Shown: positions 1-7,234 of the stretch, piece by piece
Numbering within the stretch: the stretch's first letter is position 1
Layout: each line of letters begins with the position of its first letter
Origin: CAZFQG01 sp964520785
Lineage (GTDB): Bacteria; Planctomycetota; Planctomycetia; Pirellulales; Thermoguttaceae
Reading direction: 5' to 3'
Assembly (NCBI GenBank): GCA_964520785.1
Contig: CAZFQG010000070.1
Coordinates: 1-28,765, forward strand
Length of the DNA: 28,765 bases
Translations under genes and position numbers: made by a program
Notes under the pieces: model-generated
What the model was told of the DNA's origin: nothing
Database searches by the model: none
What the model saw: the letters and a program-made list of their open reading frames with translations, nothing else

Positions 1-490
1 TAATCTATGCGAAATCCGCCCACCGTGTCAACCACCCCGCATATTTCCCAGAACTCCTACTTTAACAGCGGTGACACTGTTCTCGCCCGTATCCGGCGGA
101 TATTCCGTCATTTCGTGCAAAAAGCCCAAGGGCGGCAATTGACATACCAGGGCAAGAACTGGTAAATAGGATGATTATCGCGGTCATGTTTTGGGTGACT
201 GTGTTTTGAGGTGTTTCTATCATCTGATGATGCGGGTTGGGATTGCCGTTTGAAGTCGCCGGAATGCAAGCCGTCAACTCGTTCGGGGGATGAATCAGAT
301 CGGGAGGACTTTCAAGCGAGGGCGAAAGAGATACGCCGATGGAACTAATAAACGGATTCCTCATCCAGGCGTCATCCTTCACTAACAATCGGGGGTTCTT
401 CTAGCGAAAACCGTGGTCTGGCACCGTGTTGAGTTTTCACGCGTTCTGTCCGTTAATCGTTTTTCATTCACGTAAGAGGAGTAGACCAAG
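1..490. other. Upstream non-coding region
   Basis: No convincing gene. A minus-strand open frame spans 62-388 but has no family resemblance, no ribosome binding site and a biased composition, so I read the stretch as non-coding. It holds a TTGACA at 139-144 without a good -10 at the right distance, and a 13-bp palindrome (ATCATC-T-GATGAT, 219-231) that could be a protein-binding site. The first about 140 bases could include the end of a gene that starts outside the window, but nothing recognisable is encoded. Confidence 0.5.
429..457 (+). promoter_or_regulatory. Candidate sigma70-type promoter for the first PEP-CTERM gene
   Basis: TTGAGT (429-434), a 17-base spacer and GTTAAT (452-457) each match four of six consensus positions. 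The predicted start of transcription lies about 25 bases before a clear Shine-Dalgarno AGGAG (477-481) for the gene at 491. Spacing is ideal but the hexamers are only fair. Confidence 0.35.
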
Positions 491-2170
491 ATGATGCGAA
501 GACTTTTATTTCTTCTCTGTGCGATTGCCGCGGGCGGGGTGGTTTGTGCCTCGCCGGTCCTTGCGCAGACCGTGTTGCTGTCCGAAAACTTCGACGGCCT
601 GGATTTGAACCCCAATTTTTGGGAGCCGGACGGAAGCGGTCCGGGAACCGGGCTCGCTACGAGGCCCGATGCGTACACGCATACGCCGCCGTCGGGATGG
701 ACGAACGACCGCAGCCTCGTTCCAACGTTACCGTACCCCCAGGTGGGCGTCCCGGAGTGGGAGGGATGGAGCTTTACGAACAAGGACTGGTGGGCCGCGG
801 TCGCCGGTGGGCAAGGCCGCCAGGACTTCGCCAATGCGATCGGCACCGTGGCGGTGATTGACGGAGACGAGTGGGATGACCGTCGGGATCCCTCCGGGAT
901 TTCCCCGAGCGAATACGGTTTTCTCGAAGGCTCGCTGTTCACGCCCGCCATTGACATTTCTTCGATTGCGCCTGGTACCGGTCAATTGACGTTCGATTCC
1001 TCGTGGCGTGACGAGGACACCCAGGCGGCTCAGGTCAATGTTTCTTTCGACGGCGGAACCACCTACCAGACGATTCTGGAGTGGAGTTCTGACTCCGGCA
1101 GCGCATACTTCCATGATGACGCCACGAACGAAGCGGTCGTCGTTCCTTTCACCCAACCGGTCGGAACCGCCCAGGCCATCTTCCAGTTCCGCGGCTACAA
1201 CATGACCGACGACTGGTGGTGGGCGATCGACAACGTCGCCGTCGGCGCCGCCGGCTCGAGTCCGGTCTTTACCGAGGATTTCGAAAGCTGCGTTCTCGGT
1301 CCTCCGGCGTGGGAGCCCAGCGGAGCCGGCGAGAATCCCGTGGTCGTCGAAGAGGCATTTACCCATGACGGTCCCGACGGATGGACGATTGAAAACGACA
1401 TTCCGGACGGCGGCGTCGAGGAATGGCGGGGCTGGAGCTTCGCCAACAAGGAATTCTGGATCCAGGTGGCCGGCGACCAGAACCGGTCGTTCTATACCTT
1501 GGGCCAGAATACCATCGCGGTCGCCGATCCCGATGAATGGGACGACACGTCGCGCGGCCCCGGCACCTACAATACCACGCTCATCACCCCAACCCTGAAC
1601 GTGGCCGGGTACGACCGTATCGAGATGGCGTTCGATTCGAGTTGGCGCCCCGAGGATGACCAGAAGGCGCGGCTCGTGGCGGAGTTCGGCAACGGCGCTA
1701 CCGAGGAGTTGCTCTTTTGGAATTCCTACAGCGGTGACGCCAACTTCAAGCCGGACGCCGAAAACGAGTTTCTCAGTTTTAGCGTCGACGTTCCCAAGAG
1801 CGCCGGCACGGTCAAGTTCAAATTCTCGCTCTTCGACGCCGGAAACGACTGGTGGTGGGCGATCGACAACGTCGTCGTCACCGCGTTCGGCACCGGGGGC
1901 GGCCCGCTCGACGGCGACTTGAACGAAGACGGTTTCGTCAACAGCAGCGATCTGGACATCGTCCGCGCGAATTGGGGACAGTCGGTCGAAGCCGGTTGCC
2001 TCGCCTGCGGCGACGCCAACAACGACGGCCTGGTCAACAGCGCGGACCTGGACATAATCCGCGCCAACTGGGGCGCCTCCGCCGCCGCCTCGGTCGTCCC
2101 CGAGCCGGCCGGGCTCCTGCTCCTGGCCCTCGGGCTGGGCTGTTGGATGCTCCGGCGACGAGGAATGTAA
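491..2170 (+). CDS. Secreted dockerin/PEP-CTERM protein with a duplicated ectodomain
   Basis: 559 residues. A signal peptide (about 1-26, ending in VLAQ) is followed by two homologous segments of about 200 residues each. Both carry WEP near the start, an xGWSFxNKxxW motif, EWDD, FDSSWRxEDxQ and a closing NDWWWAIDNV-type strand. This is an internal duplication of a beta-sandwich-like domain. Around residues 475-530 are two type I dockerin calcium loops (GDLNEDGFVNSSDLDIVRANWG-like, then GDANNDGLVN). The last about 25 residues are a PEP-CTERM anchor: VPEP, a hydrophobic helix, then an arginine cluster. By family knowledge this means export, exosortase-type sorting and surface attachment. AGGAG at 477-481 supports the start at 491 (a second ATG follows at once). 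The ligand is unknown. The same C-terminal module recurs in the gene at 27,355. Confidence 0.9.
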   Translation: MMRRLLFLLCAIAAGGVVCASPVLAQTVLLSENFDGLDLNPNFWEPDGSGPGTGLATRPDAYTHTPPSGWTNDRSLVPTLPYPQVGVPEWEGWSFTNKDWWAAVAGGQGRQDFANAIGTVAVIDGDEWDDRRDPSGISPSEYGFLEGSLFTPAIDISSIAPGTGQLTFDSSWRDEDTQAAQVNVSFDGGTTYQTILEWSSDSGSAYFHDDATNEAVVVPFTQPVGTAQAIFQFRGYNMTDDWWWAIDNVAVGAAGSSPVFTEDFESCVLGPPAWEPSGAGENPVVVEEAFTHDGPDGWTIENDIPDGGVEEWRGWSFANKEFWIQVAGDQNRSFYTLGQNTIAVADPDEWDDTSRGPGTYNTTLITPTLNVAGYDRIEMAFDSSWRPEDDQKARLVAEFGNGATEELLFWNSYSGDANFKPDAENEFLSFSVDVPKSAGTVKFKFSLFDAGNDWWWAIDNVVVTAFGTGGGPLDGDLNEDGFVNSSDLDIVRANWGQSVEAGCLACGDANNDGLVNSADLDIIRANWGASAAASVVPEPAGLLLLALGLGCWMLRRRGM

Positions 2171-2225
2171 ACACCCGGCCGGGCGAGCAATAATCCTTCG
2201 GTTCCCCCCGGAGGCTCGCGATAGT

Positions 2226-2261
2226 GGACGACGGCGAGATACCGGTTTTTCGCCGTCGTCC
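2226..2261 (+). terminator. Strong hairpin between the PEP-CTERM gene and the DUF1559 gene
   Basis: A perfect 12-bp stem (GGACGACGGCGA, 2226-2237, with TCGCCGTCGTCC, 2250-2261) has a 12-base loop containing a T-run and is followed by a T-rich stretch (ATTCCCTTTTCTCCCC). It lies 56 bases after the stop at 2170 and looks like a terminator or attenuator. It also argues against starting the next gene at the GTG at 2224. Confidence 0.55.
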
Positions 2262-2301
2262 CGGTCTATTCCCTTTTCTCCCCTACGGAACGAGAACGAA
2301 T

Positions 2302-3336
2302 ATGAGAACGCGCACCAGAACAATCGCGCGGCCCGGCGGATTTACCTTGGTCGAACTATTGGTGGTGATCGCCATTATAGGTATCCTTATCGCCTTGTTG
2401 TTGCCGGCCGTGCAGGCGGCGCGCGAGGCGGCTCGGGCCGCGCAGTGCAAGAACAACATGCGGCAGATCGGATTGGCGCTTCTGAATTATCACGACGCCA
2501 AGAATGTTTTCCCTTATGGCTGGCGGTCGCGATTCGGCGCCGGCTGGTCGGGTTACATCCTGCCGTATATCGAAGGAGGCGCCTTCTACAACGGGATGAT
2601 CTTCGATCAAGACGAGGGTAGCTCCATCATGCAGTGGGCCTATCCGGGTGCAACCCCCAATATCTCGGTCCAGAACTACAAGATCATCGCCTGCGAAACG
2701 GTCATCCCGACTTTCCGTTGCCCTTCCGCGGCGATCCCGGAGCACGTCAATGACCGCACGTTCGACGGATGGGTCGTCCCCAAACGCGTGCCGGCAACCT
2801 ACCTGGGAAGCGCGACGGGAATACTCACTGACGACGAGTACACCATCAGCCGGGCCACGGGACGCCCCGTCATGAGTAACACCAGTTGGGGGAGCATGAA
2901 GGGGCTCGACGGGGTTCTGTTTTCCGACAGCGAAATCAAAATCCGCGACATCACCGACGGGACGAGCCACACCTTACTGTGCGGGGAGGCCCTCCCTACG
3001 GTCAAGGACAACACCACGCCGGAGACATGGAGCAACCGCCGTAAGGACCACTGGGCCGTAGGCAGCGACGACGCCGACACCCACGACGGCCACGACGGAT
3101 CCGAAATGTTCGGCTCCACCGCCGTGCCGATGAACCCCGAGATTCCGCCTCGTGACGACCAGATCGTCACTCCGGAGGCGGAAATTGCCTACGGCAGTGC
3201 CCACCCCGGCGGCTGCAACATGCTCTTCTGCGACGGCTCGGTGCAATTCGTCGATGAAACCGTCAACGCGGCCGTCTGGCGCGACCTGGCGACCCGAGCC
3301 GGCGGAGAGGTCATTCCCGGAGATTTTGGCAAGTAG
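2302..3336 (+). CDS. DUF1559 prepilin-type N-methylation protein
   Basis: 344 residues from the ATG at 2302. The N-terminus is a type IV pilin-like signal: basic leader, then GFTLVELLVVIAIIGILIALL, with predicted cleavage after Gly13. It is followed by the family-typical LLPAVQAAREAARAAQCKNNMRQIGLALLNYHD and FPYG. The C-terminus has the DUF1559 ending HPGGCNMLFCDGSVQF. DUF1559 proteins occur in many paralogous copies in planctomycetes; a pseudopilin-like role in an export or surface structure is assumed but unproven. An in-frame GTG at 2224 would add 26 residues, but those codons overlap a perfect hairpin and would bury the pilin signal, so I reject it. No strong Shine-Dalgarno is seen. Pairing with an upstream dockerin/PEP-CTERM gene is a common planctomycete arrangement. 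Confidence 0.93.
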   Translation: MRTRTRTIARPGGFTLVELLVVIAIIGILIALLLPAVQAAREAARAAQCKNNMRQIGLALLNYHDAKNVFPYGWRSRFGAGWSGYILPYIEGGAFYNGMIFDQDEGSSIMQWAYPGATPNISVQNYKIIACETVIPTFRCPSAAIPEHVNDRTFDGWVVPKRVPATYLGSATGILTDDEYTISRATGRPVMSNTSWGSMKGLDGVLFSDSEIKIRDITDGTSHTLLCGEALPTVKDNTTPETWSNRRKDHWAVGSDDADTHDGHDGSEMFGSTAVPMNPEIPPRDDQIVTPEAEIAYGSAHPGGCNMLFCDGSVQFVDETVNAAVWRDLATRAGGEVIPGDFGK

Positions 3337-3468
3337 CCCCTTCGCCCCGACTTCCGCGTTCGTCCAGAACCGCCAGGCCGGCGAGAAGGCCCGGAAAGCT
3401 CCGCTGCGCCTCCAAACGAACGAACCAATGATCCGGCCGTACGGAGTGATCGTGTAATCTCCCTTTTT

Positions 3469-3530
3469 CATATCAACGGATATGTGGGAAACCTCCTGTT
3501 TCCCGCGCAGCCTGTTTTTCAACAGGCTGC
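3469..3530. terminator. Array of three consecutive hairpins between convergent genes
   Basis: Three perfect stem-loops sit head to tail in 62 bases: CATATC-AACG-GATATG (3469-3484), GGGAAAC-CTCCT-GTTTCCC (3486-3504) and GCAGCCTGTT-TTTC-AACAGGCTGC (3507-3530). They separate the convergent DUF1559 and PII genes. The last stem abuts the PII stop codon. A bidirectional terminator is the simplest reading. Confidence 0.6.
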
Positions 3531-3877
3531 TAGACCGCCCCGGGGCCGCGGGAACCGTCGCTAATGACGATCGTATCGTCCGCCGGAACGACGAATATCT
3601 TTCCGTCACCGGTGGTCCCCTCGGGACCGGTCCTCGCCGCCAGTTCGATCGTCCGGACGGTCCGCTCCAAGAAATCGTCGTTGACGACGATCTCCAACAC
3701 GATCTTCCGCAAGAACCGGGGCTGATATTCGAATTCACGGGTCAGGGCCGCCCGGCCCAGTTGACGGCCAAAGCCTTGGGCATCACAAACGGTCATCCGC
3801 TCGACCTCGATCTTTTCGAGGGCTTCCCGAACCGCGTCCAACTTGGGCGGCTGAATCACCGCGATGACTAATTTCAT
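3530..3877 (-). CDS. Divergent PII-family signalling protein
   Basis: 115 residues. It aligns over its whole length with GlnB (112 residues): KLDAVREALEKIEVERMTV, then GFGRQLG, the T-loop with Tyr51 conserved (REFEY), LEIVVNDD and the B-loop TGDGKIFV. Two features are unusual. There are three extra residues in the B-loop (TGPEGTTGDGK where GlnB has TGKIGDGK). The C-terminal loop also lacks the basic residues of GlnB (IRIRTGE becomes IVISDGS, so Arg101 and Arg103 are replaced). In the family these loops bind ATP/ADP and 2-oxoglutarate, so nucleotide sensing may be altered. The gene is last in a minus-strand set containing floA and lies 45 bases after the proline-rich protein gene, with no obvious Shine-Dalgarno. 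No glnA or amtB is adjacent, which is unusual for PII. The family is sure; the partner is unknown. Confidence 0.85.
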   Translation of the reverse strand: MKLVIAVIQPPKLDAVREALEKIEVERMTVCDAQGFGRQLGRAALTREFEYQPRFLRKIVLEIVVNDDFLERTVRTIELAARTGPEGTTGDGKIFVVPADDTIVISDGSRGPGAV

Positions 3878-3922
3878 GGGTCGAATTCGAAAGATGCAGG
3901 CGGCCCGCGGCGAGCCGAGCCG

Positions 3923-4642
3923 TCACGACCAGCGATGCTCCGGTCGCTGGAGTATCTCGCTCATCACGATCGCCTGACGAACGTCGGCGACGTTGCCCAG
4001 CATCGCGGCCCAGTCGACGGCGGGCAGGGGGCCCCTCGCGCGTTCCGCTTCCTTCTTCGAGGCTCCTTCTCGAAGCCGTCTTTCCTTCAGGCCGTCGCCG
4101 CTTCGCGAGAACTTCTTTCCTCGGAGCAGTTCCTCCTGACGGAGTCTTTCGTCGACATCGGCCCCGAGGCGCGAGAGAGTACCGAAACGTTTCGAAGTTC
4201 CCAACCGATCCGCCGGTTTCTTCGGAACAGCCGCTTCAGCCTGGACGACTTGCGCCGGCACTACCGGCCGAGGCGGTTCGACTTGACGCACCCCCGGTCG
4301 CGGCGGCAAAGACCGTGCCGGCTGTACGCGGTCCGGGCCGGGACGGCCCTGGGGCTGCGGCTGCTGAACCGGGGGTCGAGCCCCGGCATTCGCTCCGCGA
4401 TCACCCCCCGGTTGTTTTTCGGCGACCCGACGGAGAAACTCCGCCACCTCGCGGTCCACGCCGGGATTGGCCGGTGGCGGATTTCCGCCTTGGGGCCGGC
4501 CCGGCTGATTTCCCTTGTTCGCGTTGGCCAGCAACTGTCCAATGACCGGCACGAGGACGAAGAGGAGACCGGCAACGACGGTAAGAATGTCCCCCAGATC
4601 GGCCGCGAAAAGGAGGAACGCGATAGCGGCGGGAAAACTCAT
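3923..4642 (-). CDS. Proline-rich single-span membrane protein, unknown function
   Basis: 239 residues; I do not recognise a named family. A hydrophobic N-terminal segment (about residues 5-40, two short stretches ending in VLVPVIGQLLANA) is followed by a long low-complexity Pro/Gly/Gln/Arg-rich region (about 45-150). The C-terminal part is charged, with RLGTSKRFGTLSRLGADVDERLRQEELLRGKKFSRSG-type sequence and a final WAAMLGNVADVRQAIVMSEILQRPEHRWS helix. It starts within the floA stop (ATGA overlap at 4639-4642), so translation is probably coupled. The ending resembles an exposed interaction tail, and the protein may be a flotillin partner or microdomain cargo (inference). It was kept as real because of the start/stop coupling, consistent codon use and operon position. 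Confidence 0.8.
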   Translation of the reverse strand: MSFPAAIAFLLFAADLGDILTVVAGLLFVLVPVIGQLLANANKGNQPGRPQGGNPPPANPGVDREVAEFLRRVAEKQPGGDRGANAGARPPVQQPQPQGRPGPDRVQPARSLPPRPGVRQVEPPRPVVPAQVVQAEAAVPKKPADRLGTSKRFGTLSRLGADVDERLRQEELLRGKKFSRSGDGLKERRLREGASKKEAERARGPLPAVDWAAMLGNVADVRQAIVMSEILQRPEHRWS

Positions 4643-5688
4643 TGCGCGACACTCTGCTTGGTGCCTCCACCGGGGTGCGCGATCGCGTGGCGCATCTCGG
4701 TATCGGCCTGAATGTTTCGGAGCTTGTAGTAATCGGAAATTCCCAGCGTCCCCTCGCGGAACGCCTGAGAAATCGCCTTGGGCACTTCCGCTTCGGCCTC
4801 GACCACCTTCGCGCGGCTCTCCTCGATCTGAGCGATCATCTCCCGTTCCTCCGCTACCGCCATCGCCCGACGGCCCTCGGCCTTTGCCCGAGCCACGCGG
4901 AGGTCCGCTTCCGCCTGATCCGCCTGAAGCCTCGCGCCGATATTGTCCCCCACGTCGACGTCGGCGATGTCGATCGAGACGATCTCGAACGCCGTTTGCG
5001 AGTCGAGCCGCCGCGAGAGTACCTTATTCGAGATTTTGTCCGGATTCTCCAGCACCGCGCCGTGGGTCTCCTCCGAACCGATTGCACTGACGATGCCCTC
5101 CCCGACCCGCGCGATGATAGTCTCCTCCGTTGCCCCTCCGATGAGCTGTTCGAGATTCGCGCGAACCGTCACCCTCGCTTTCACCTTCAATTGGATGCCG
5201 TTCTTCGCGACGCCGTCGAGGGATTCTCGCCCTGATCCACGCGAGGGGCAATCGATCACCTTGGGATACACGCTGGTCTGGACCGCCTCGAGAACGTTCC
5301 GTCCGGCCAGGTCGATCGCGGTGGCCTGTTTGAAACTCAAGTCGATGATCTTCGCCTTCGAGGCCGCGACGATCGCGCGGATTACCAACGGTACGTTTCC
5401 TCCGGCCAGGTAATGAGCCTCCAGGGAGCGCGACGTAATGCCGGTCTCCTCGCCCAACCCCGCCTGGACCGCCATGATTTTACTCCGGAGGATGACGATC
5501 GGGTTGACTTTGCGGAACTTCATTCCGATCAGGTCCCAAATCGTGATTCCCGCGCCGGTCGTCTTCGATTGAATCCACAGCCAGAAAAACTGCGCAAAGA
5601 TCACCAGTATGACAAGGCCGGCGATTCCAATCGCGACAAGAATCAGCAGGAGGAAAATACTTGTCGAATTCTGAGCAAATAACTCCAT
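4639..5688 (-). CDS. floA: Flotillin-like protein FloA
   Basis: 349 residues. A hydrophobic N-terminal hairpin (about 10-37) precedes an SPFH/PHB domain, with the FloA-specific run AGITIWDLIGMKFRKVNP, then AHYLAGGNVPLVIRAI, IDLAGRNVLEAVQTSV and VKARVTVRANLEQLIGGATEETIIARVGEGIVSAIGS. An Ala/Glu-rich coiled coil follows (about 255-310, RVARAKAEGRRAMAVAEEREM). This matches the FloA (former UPF0365) family in length and order. FloA scaffolds membrane microdomains at the cytoplasmic face. The insert at about residues 145-160 (CPSRGSGRESLDGVAKN) is longer than in Bacillus FloA, from memory. It lies downstream of a short NfeD, the classical pairing, with a 111-base gap, and overlaps the next gene by four bases. 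Confidence 0.94.
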   Translation of the reverse strand: MELFAQNSTSIFLLLILVAIGIAGLVILVIFAQFFWLWIQSKTTGAGITIWDLIGMKFRKVNPIVILRSKIMAVQAGLGEETGITSRSLEAHYLAGGNVPLVIRAIVAASKAKIIDLSFKQATAIDLAGRNVLEAVQTSVYPKVIDCPSRGSGRESLDGVAKNGIQLKVKARVTVRANLEQLIGGATEETIIARVGEGIVSAIGSEETHGAVLENPDKISNKVLSRRLDSQTAFEIVSIDIADVDVGDNIGARLQADQAEADLRVARAKAEGRRAMAVAEEREMIAQIEESRAKVVEAEAEVPKAISQAFREGTLGISDYYKLRNIQADTEMRHAIAHPGGGTKQSVAQ

Positions 5689-5799
5689 TTTCCGCGATCC
5701 CCAGGTACTGTTTTGGCGATCTCACGTCGCCGAAGGTGTTCAAAACCCTTGAGACGCATCAGGCATCCATAGAAGGTCTAACAGGGATATAAGGGGTTG

Positions 5800-6363
5800 T
5801 CAAGCAGAAGATCCGTCAAATGGGTCTTCCACTACCTCGGTTAAGGGGGATTGAGTCGTCGGCTTGTCCCCCTCATCGGAATTATAGGGCCGCACTTTAA
5901 TTCGGTTGCCGCTGACATCGGTGACGATGACCGGTTGGTGCGCCTCGATGGCGGGCCCCTCGCTGACGGCGTCGAGTACTTTCCCCTCGATCACCACCGC
6001 TCCGGCGAGCAGCATCGGAGTTTTGGTTTTTCCGATTTTGCCGATCAGCTCGCGACGCGCGTTCGCTTCCGACTCCCCAGCCGAATCCGTCTCGGAACTC
6101 GCGAGAATAATCCGGCGGCCAATGGGCGTTCGCGGCCAATACTTCAGGGCGACGACCACGATGACCGGAATTCCAATGATTGTCGCCGCCGAGATGAAAA
6201 GCCCCATTCCGACGCCGGAACGAAAACCCAAAAACAGCGCGGCAACGACCGCACACACGGTGAGGACTCCGAGAAGCCCGCCGGAAGGGAAAAAGACCTC
6301 CAACACGGCGAGGCTCATGCCCAACAAGAGGAGGAGGATCGCAAGTACCCAAGGCTCCAGCAT
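5800..6363 (-). CDS. NfeD family protein, short form
   Basis: 187 residues. Three or four hydrophobic segments lie at about 4-75 (LAILLLLLGMSLAVLEVFFPSGGLLGVLTVCAVVAALFLGF-type, with the NfeD signature VLEVFFPSGG). A linker leads to a C-terminal OB-fold stretch, about 115-170: GKIGKTKTPMLLAGAVVIEGKVLDAVSEGPAIEAHQPVIVTDVSGNRIKV. The ClpP-like protease domain of long NfeD proteins is absent, so this is the short type that partners SPFH proteins. The start lies ten bases after the stop of the isochorismatase-like gene, which implies co-transcription with it and with floA downstream. Acidic C-terminal tail. Confidence 0.9.
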   Translation of the reverse strand: MLEPWVLAILLLLLGMSLAVLEVFFPSGGLLGVLTVCAVVAALFLGFRSGVGMGLFISAATIIGIPVIVVVALKYWPRTPIGRRIILASSETDSAGESEANARRELIGKIGKTKTPMLLAGAVVIEGKVLDAVSEGPAIEAHQPVIVTDVSGNRIKVRPYNSDEGDKPTTQSPLTEVVEDPFDGSSA

Positions 6364-6373
6364 GTTTCAACCG

Positions 6374-6967
6374 TCATTCGATGTCTTCGAACTCTTCGAG
6401 CGTAATGCTCCCACCCAACAGCGGGTAAATCTCAGTTTCAACATAATCTTGAATTTTCTCCGACGCGGAAGCCGTTGCTTCCGTCGCGATCCTGACTCGA
6501 TACCCTAAATCATAGGCGCTGAACGCGGTTGCCTCAACGCAAACATTACTCAAGAATCCGGCAAGGATCACGTTACGCACACGATTTTTCCGTAAAATCT
6601 CGTGCAAATCGGTGTTCGTAAACCCGCTGAGGGCGTGTTTTCCCTCCAGGACCGGCTCCCCGTCGGCAGGTTGCAGTTCCTCGATGAATTCACTCCCCCA
6701 ACGTCCCGCCAAAAAAGCACCGGCATCCCCGGCTCCCGCGATGATTCCACAGACCGCGCATTCCGAAGCCCATTCCGGGTCATACACGAAAGGACAATGT
6801 ACTACGAGGCAGCCCTTCCGCCGCGCGATCCGAGTCAATGCGACGGCGTTTTCCACCGTGTTCTTCCTGGCGATTTCGCCCTTGACCAGATCGTGTAGTT
6901 TGCCTCCTTCCTTGCAGAAATCGTTCTGGAATTCGATCAAGATCACGGCGGTTTCGGCAGCGTTCAT
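6374..6967 (-). CDS. Isochorismatase-family cysteine hydrolase
   Basis: 197 residues, full length for the family. The catalytic triad reads as Asp16 (IEFQNDF), Lys110 (EGKHALSGF) and Cys143 (LSNVCVEATAFSAYDLGY). The usual strand order is present: VILIEFQNDF, then KGCLVVHCPF, EGKHALSGFTNTDL, VILAGFLSNVCVEAT and ATEATAS. Members hydrolyse amides or vinyl ethers (nicotinamide, N-carbamoylsarcosine, ureidoacrylate, isochorismate); the substrate cannot be read from sequence. A GGAG eight bases before ATG 6967 supports the start. It is the first gene of the nfeD-floA set. If the set is co-transcribed, an amidase that releases ammonia would fit with a PII protein at the other end, but that is speculation. 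Confidence 0.88.
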   Translation of the reverse strand: MNAAETAVILIEFQNDFCKEGGKLHDLVKGEIARKNTVENAVALTRIARRKGCLVVHCPFVYDPEWASECAVCGIIAGAGDAGAFLAGRWGSEFIEELQPADGEPVLEGKHALSGFTNTDLHEILRKNRVRNVILAGFLSNVCVEATAFSAYDLGYRVRIATEATASASEKIQDYVETEIYPLLGGSITLEEFEDIE

Positions 6968-7008
6968 GAGTCATTCTCCAGTCTGGGTTTACTTGGGGGT
7001 TTGCCGAG

Positions 7009-7037
7009 AGTCTAATGGAATTGTACGCTCCGGACAA
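7009..7037 (-). promoter_or_regulatory. Candidate promoter for the isochorismatase-nfeD-floA set
   Basis: Reading the minus strand: TTGTCC (7032-7037), 17 bases, TAGACT (7009-7014). Each box matches four of six positions. The predicted transcript starts about 36 bases before the start codon at 6967. Confidence 0.35.
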
Positions 7038-7234
7038 GATGAAGCCCATCACGTTGTCTCGCCGAAGGTTTCCCAGCGAGAAGATGGAATACACTATCGA
7101 CGAACTGGCGGCGCGGCCGCCGAAGTCGGAGAAACCGCGGCGGCGGTCGCGCGGTGCGCTTTGATCAACCGGAGTCATTCATGAGACCGTCGCCGGCAAT
7201 CCCCCCAAAACGACCATTCTTTCGGAGTACGCGG

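Noticed and set aside
62..388. Minus-strand 108-codon open frame at the window start
   Set aside because: No ribosome binding site, no domain, odd composition; probably chance.
2224..2301. GTG start at 2224 for the DUF1559 protein
   Set aside because: It would overlap a perfect 12-bp terminator hairpin and place 26 residues before the pilin-like signal.
728..2323. Minus-strand open frame of 531 codons
   Set aside because: Antisense of the dockerin/PEP-CTERM gene, whose signal peptide, repeats, dockerins and anchor are unmistakable.
7015..7164. Possible 49-residue plus-strand gene (MELYAPDKMK...)
   Set aside because: It begins within the spacer of the minus-strand promoter candidate, has only a weak ribosome binding site and an Arg/Pro-rich random-looking end. 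It cannot be excluded, but support is too thin.
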